The notes under the pieces were generated by a model, which was given only the letters and a program-made list of their open reading frames with translations, had not been told where the DNA came from and made no database searches. Source: Arthrobacter sp. P2b (GTDB lineage: Bacteria > Actinomycetota > Actinomycetes > Actinomycetales > Micrococcaceae). Taken from it: a DNA stretch of 64,000 nt. Both the position numbers and the translations under genes were made by a program. This document shows, in pieces, positions 61,542 through 64,000 of the stretch. The DNA is taken from the NCBI RefSeq assembly GCF_900168295.1, contig NZ_FVZL01000005.1, positions 186,001 to 250,000 of the forward strand, read 5' to 3'. How positions within the stretch are numbered: position 1 is the stretch's first letter; each line of letters begins with the position of its first letter.

Positions 61542-62531
61542 CTAATGATCCATCCAGGCCAGCTGCGGCGCCTGTGGTGCGGAGGCGTCCGGCGTTGCTG
61601 CCCACCAGGCGGCGCAGGCGGCGCGCCACGCGTCCAGGTCGTCCGGACTGCCAATGATGCCCACCGCGCCGTTCGCTACCCGGGCCGAGGCCTTCCCGCA
61701 CGAGTAGGTGCCGTCGTCGTGCGTCACCTCCGGGTAGGGCCGGTGCAGGTCCGGCAGCGTTTCGATGAGGTAGTCCGGACGCTCCGCGGCGCGGGCGGCC
61801 AGGATGCTCTGCCGGGTGTCGACGCCGGTCAGGACGGCTACGGTGGCGAAGCCCGCGTTGTTGCCGCCCAGGATATCCGTGTCCAGCCGGTCACCAACCA
61901 CCAGGGGGCGTTCGGCGCCGAGCCGTTTGGCCGCCGAGTGGAAGAGCGGTGCTTCCGGCTTGCCTGCCACGAGGGGCTTTTGGCCGGTTGCCGCGGTCAC
62001 GGCAGCCACGAGGGTGCCGTTTCCGGGCGCGATCCCCCGTGCCTGCGGGATGGACATATCCGTGTTGGTGGCGACCCACAGGGCGCCGGCAGACACCACG
62101 TAGGCTGCCTCGGCCAGGTCCTTCCAGCCGATGTCGGGGTTGAAGCCCTGGACCACAGCCACCGGTTCCTCGTCCTGGCTGTAGACCGGCACGAGGCCCA
62201 CGAGTTCGATCTCGTGGGCCAGTGCCGGGCTGCCGGTAACGAGGATGCGGGACCCCGGCGCGAGCCTCGAAGCCAGCAGTTCTGCCGCGGCCTGGGAAGA
62301 ACTGACCACCTGGTCGTCCTCAGCAGGCGCCCCAAGTTCGCGGAGGTGCGCTGCCACCTGTGCCGGGGAGCGGGATGCGTTGTTGGTGACGTAGCCCAAC
62401 CCCACACCGAGACCGGACAGTCGCTGCAGGGACTCAACCGCTCCGGGAATAGCGTGCGGACCGGCGTACACCACCCCGTCCAGGTCGGCCAGGAGCGCGT
62501 CGAAACGGGAGATCAGGGAAACTTCAGTCAT
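61542..62531 (-). CDS. HAD-family phosphatase, NagD/Rv1692-like
   Basis: A 329-residue HAD hydrolase of the NagD subgroup. Motif I is LLADLDGVVYAG, motif II region VTNNASRSPAQVA, and the C-terminal motif GDRLDTDILGGNNAGFA. The Rv1692 homologue of M. tuberculosis is a glycerol 3-phosphate phosphatase; the same role is inferred. A further 60 residues follow the HAD core (VTHDDGTYSCGKASARV onward), as in Rv1692. It lies 6 bp after the TPR gene. Confidence 0.92.
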   Translation of the reverse strand: MTEVSLISRFDALLADLDGVVYAGPHAIPGAVESLQRLSGLGVGLGYVTNNASRSPAQVAAHLRELGAPAEDDQVVSSSQAAAELLASRLAPGSRILVTGSPALAHEIELVGLVPVYSQDEEPVAVVQGFNPDIGWKDLAEAAYVVSAGALWVATNTDMSIPQARGIAPGNGTLVAAVTAATGQKPLVAGKPEAPLFHSAAKRLGAERPLVVGDRLDTDILGGNNAGFATVAVLTGVDTRQSILAARAAERPDYLIETLPDLHRPYPEVTHDDGTYSCGKASARVANGAVGIIGSPDDLDAWRAACAAWWAATPDASAPQAPQLAWMDH

Positions 62532-62537
62532 TGGTTC

Positions 62538-64000
62538 TTAGTCTTCCCGGCGGTCCTGGAGGCTGCCGGCTTCCCCTTCGGTCTCCTGGCCCCAGGTTTC
62601 GGTGCCTTCAGTTTCCATGTCCTCAGTTTGCGTGTCCTCGGAATCCAGTTCGTCGTGCTCCACCGAGTCCTCGTCCGATTCAGCATCGTCGGAGACGAAG
62701 TAGTCCGCTTCCTGGTCGTCGATGCTGCGGTCCTGCGCCTCTTCGGCGGATGCTTCAGTGGTGACGTCGGCAGCTGCCGACGTGGCGGCGTCGGACGTTC
62801 CGGCGGCCGCCGTTGTTCCCGTGGAGGCGCCAGCGGCTGCGTTAGCCGTGTCAGATGCCGTGGAAGCGCGGTCAAGGAGGCGGCGGCGCTCGGCTTCTTC
62901 CCGGGCTTCTTCCTCTTCGTCCCAGCCGAGGTCGATAATGTCAGGCTCTTCGTCGACACCCTGGCCCAGGGCATTCTCAGCAACTACGGCCTGGTTCTGC
63001 CACTTCTCGGCTTCGGCTTCCCGTCCCACGGCGGCAAGGGCATCAGCGTAGGCCCGGAAAAGGCGGGGGCTGTAGGAGAATGCCCGGTTGATGTCCAGCT
63101 GGGGTATCTCGAGTTCGGCCACAGCGGCGTCCGGCTGCCCGAGGTCCGTCCTTGCCCCTGCTGCAACAATGGCCAGCTCCACCTTGCCGGGGGCGTCCAG
63201 GTCCTGTGCTTCCTCAGACCGTGCCACATCGAGTGCGCGGTCCGGACGGCCCAGGCCACGCTCGCAGTCGGCCATCACCGGCAGGTGGACGTTGGAACCG
63301 CTGATCCGGCGGTAGGTGCGGAATTCGCGCAGCGCCTCGCCATAGTGGCCGGCGGCGTACGCGGTGAGCCCTACGGCTTCGCGTACGGCGGCGAGCCTGC
63401 CGCCGCGCCGGCTGGCGGCCAGTGCGTGCTGGAAGGCAAGTTCCGGTTCGTCGTCGATGAGGCGGCCGGCCATGACCAGGTGACGGGCAACCCACTCCGC
63501 GCTCTTCGGCTCAAGGGTCTTGATCTGGTGCTGCGTGGCGCGGTCAAGCTCCTTGCCCGTGACGTCCTCATCGATTTCGGGCGAGCGTTCCCGGTCCGGG
63601 CGGTTGGCACTGCGCAGGTCACGTGCGTTGGGGACGCGTGCCGGCCTGTCCTCCTGGCGGTCACGCCCGAAACTGCGGGGACCGGAGTCGCCCTGGCGCG
63701 CATCACCACGGCCGGGGCCGCGGTCGAAGCTGCGGGGCGCGCGGTCCTGCCGGTCACCGAACGGCTTCCGGTTGTCACGGTCACCGAAGCTGCGGCGCTC
63801 ACCGTCTTCCCGGCGCGGGCGGTCTCCATAGGGCTTGTTTTCGCGGTCGCCGTACGGCTTCCGGTCACGGTCGCCGAAGGGCTTGCGTTCTCCACCGCCG
63901 AAACCACGGCGGTCGCCATCGCCCTCGCGGCGGGGACGATCACCGAACGGCTTGCGGTCACGGTCACCTTCACGGCGCGGCCGGTCCCCGAAGGAACGGT
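62538..64000 (-). CDS. TPR-like protein with Arg/Gly/Asp repeat region, partial (N-terminus outside window)
   Basis: Partial at its N-terminus; the frame is open to the right edge (last full codon at 63996-63998). The visible 486 residues divide into three parts. The first 110 or so form a basic low-complexity region with repeated KPFGDR, KPYGDR and RPRREGD units. A helical repeat domain of about 190 residues follows (GHYGEALREFRTYRR, AGKLE-like units), consistent with TPRs. The rest is a long acidic Asp/Glu/Thr-rich tail. It occupies the Rv1691 position and is cotranscribed with the phosphatase and tlyA genes. Function unknown. Confidence 0.85.
   Translation of the reverse strand, partial: RSFGDRPRREGDRDRKPFGDRPRREGDGDRRGFGGGERKPFGDRDRKPYGDRENKPYGDRPRREDGERRSFGDRDNRKPFGDRQDRAPRSFDRGPGRGDARQGDSGPRSFGRDRQEDRPARVPNARDLRSANRPDRERSPEIDEDVTGKELDRATQHQIKTLEPKSAEWVARHLVMAGRLIDDEPELAFQHALAASRRGGRLAAVREAVGLTAYAAGHYGEALREFRTYRRISGSNVHLPVMADCERGLGRPDRALDVARSEEAQDLDAPGKVELAIVAAGARTDLGQPDAAVAELEIPQLDINRAFSYSPRLFRAYADALAAVGREAEAEKWQNQAVVAENALGQGVDEEPDIIDLGWDEEEEAREEAERRRLLDRASTASDTANAAAGASTGTTAAAGTSDAATSAAADVTTEASAEEAQDRSIDDQEADYFVSDDAESDEDSVEHDELDSEDTQTEDMETEGTETWGQETEGEAGSLQDRRED

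Noticed and set aside
63371..63973. Separate minus-strand frame at the right edge rich in Thr, Ala and Arg
   Set aside because: The TPR gene frame is open through the same stretch and encodes the regular KPFGDR repeats; the other frame is a by-product of the repeat.

Overview
The window looks like a core chromosomal segment of a high-GC actinobacterium of the Micrococcaceae, most like Arthrobacter or Pseudarthrobacter. The evidence is strong GC bias at third codon positions, many GTG starts, class II DAHP synthase, PASTA kinase, GarA and a PknL/Rv2175c pair. The MurE substrate motif also fits lysine-type rather than DAP-type peptidoglycan. There are about 54 protein genes, two of them cut by the window ends, and one tRNA. 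I see no insertion sequence, prophage or CRISPR array.

Region 1 (1-10855, minus strand) is the division and cell wall (dcw) cluster, transcribed mraZ-rsmH-ftsL-ftsI-murE-murF-mraY-murD-ftsW. Many junctions overlap by four bases. A sigma-70-like promoter upstream of mraZ is overlaid by three GTGG boxes spaced exactly 10 bp, the expected MraZ operator. Then come a DUF3040 membrane protein and dinB.

Region 2 (13086-26672) holds a lipoprotein, a polyprenyl diphosphate synthase, an Rv2175c-like DNA-binding protein, a triple-LysM lytic transglycosylase, a PknL-like PASTA kinase and class II DAHP synthase. The order recalls Rv2173-Rv2178c of Mycobacterium tuberculosis. An acyltransferase, two tandem paralogous lipases, a membrane protein, a ROK glucokinase and a fatty acyl-CoA synthetase follow; the synthetase has a palindromic operator inside its promoter.

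Region 3 (26709-36329) contains pyruvate carboxylase, an orphan ParA-like ATPase, and the gcvH-garA-ftsR-DUF151-merR block (Rv1826-Rv1830 order). It ends with a Fpg/Nei glycosylase, a small secreted His/Asp/Arg-rich protein and tRNA-Pro(GGG).

Region 4 (36478-44351 and 54126-64000, minus strand) matches the mycobacterial order Rv1691-Rv1701 and Rv1708-Rv1713: TPR protein, HAD phosphatase, small protein, tlyA, nadK, recN, pyrG, Nudix, xerD, then parA, scpA, scpB, rluB, tyrA, cmk, plsC and der. Between xerD and parA lies a 9.8 kb carbon-source module (44426-54082): a C4-dicarboxylate carrier facing a CitA/DcuS-type two-component system, then gntR-prpDBC for propionate by the 2-methylcitrate cycle, a Nudix hydrolase and a membrane protein.

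Most of the window is conserved housekeeping sequence. The less ordinary items are the regulatory palindromes (mraZ, acyl-CoA synthetase, prp, pyc), the small secreted His-rich protein with its long leader, the orphan ParA, and the disordered repeat extensions on RluB, FtsL and the TPR protein. Comparisons with M. tuberculosis gene order are from memory, not from a search.
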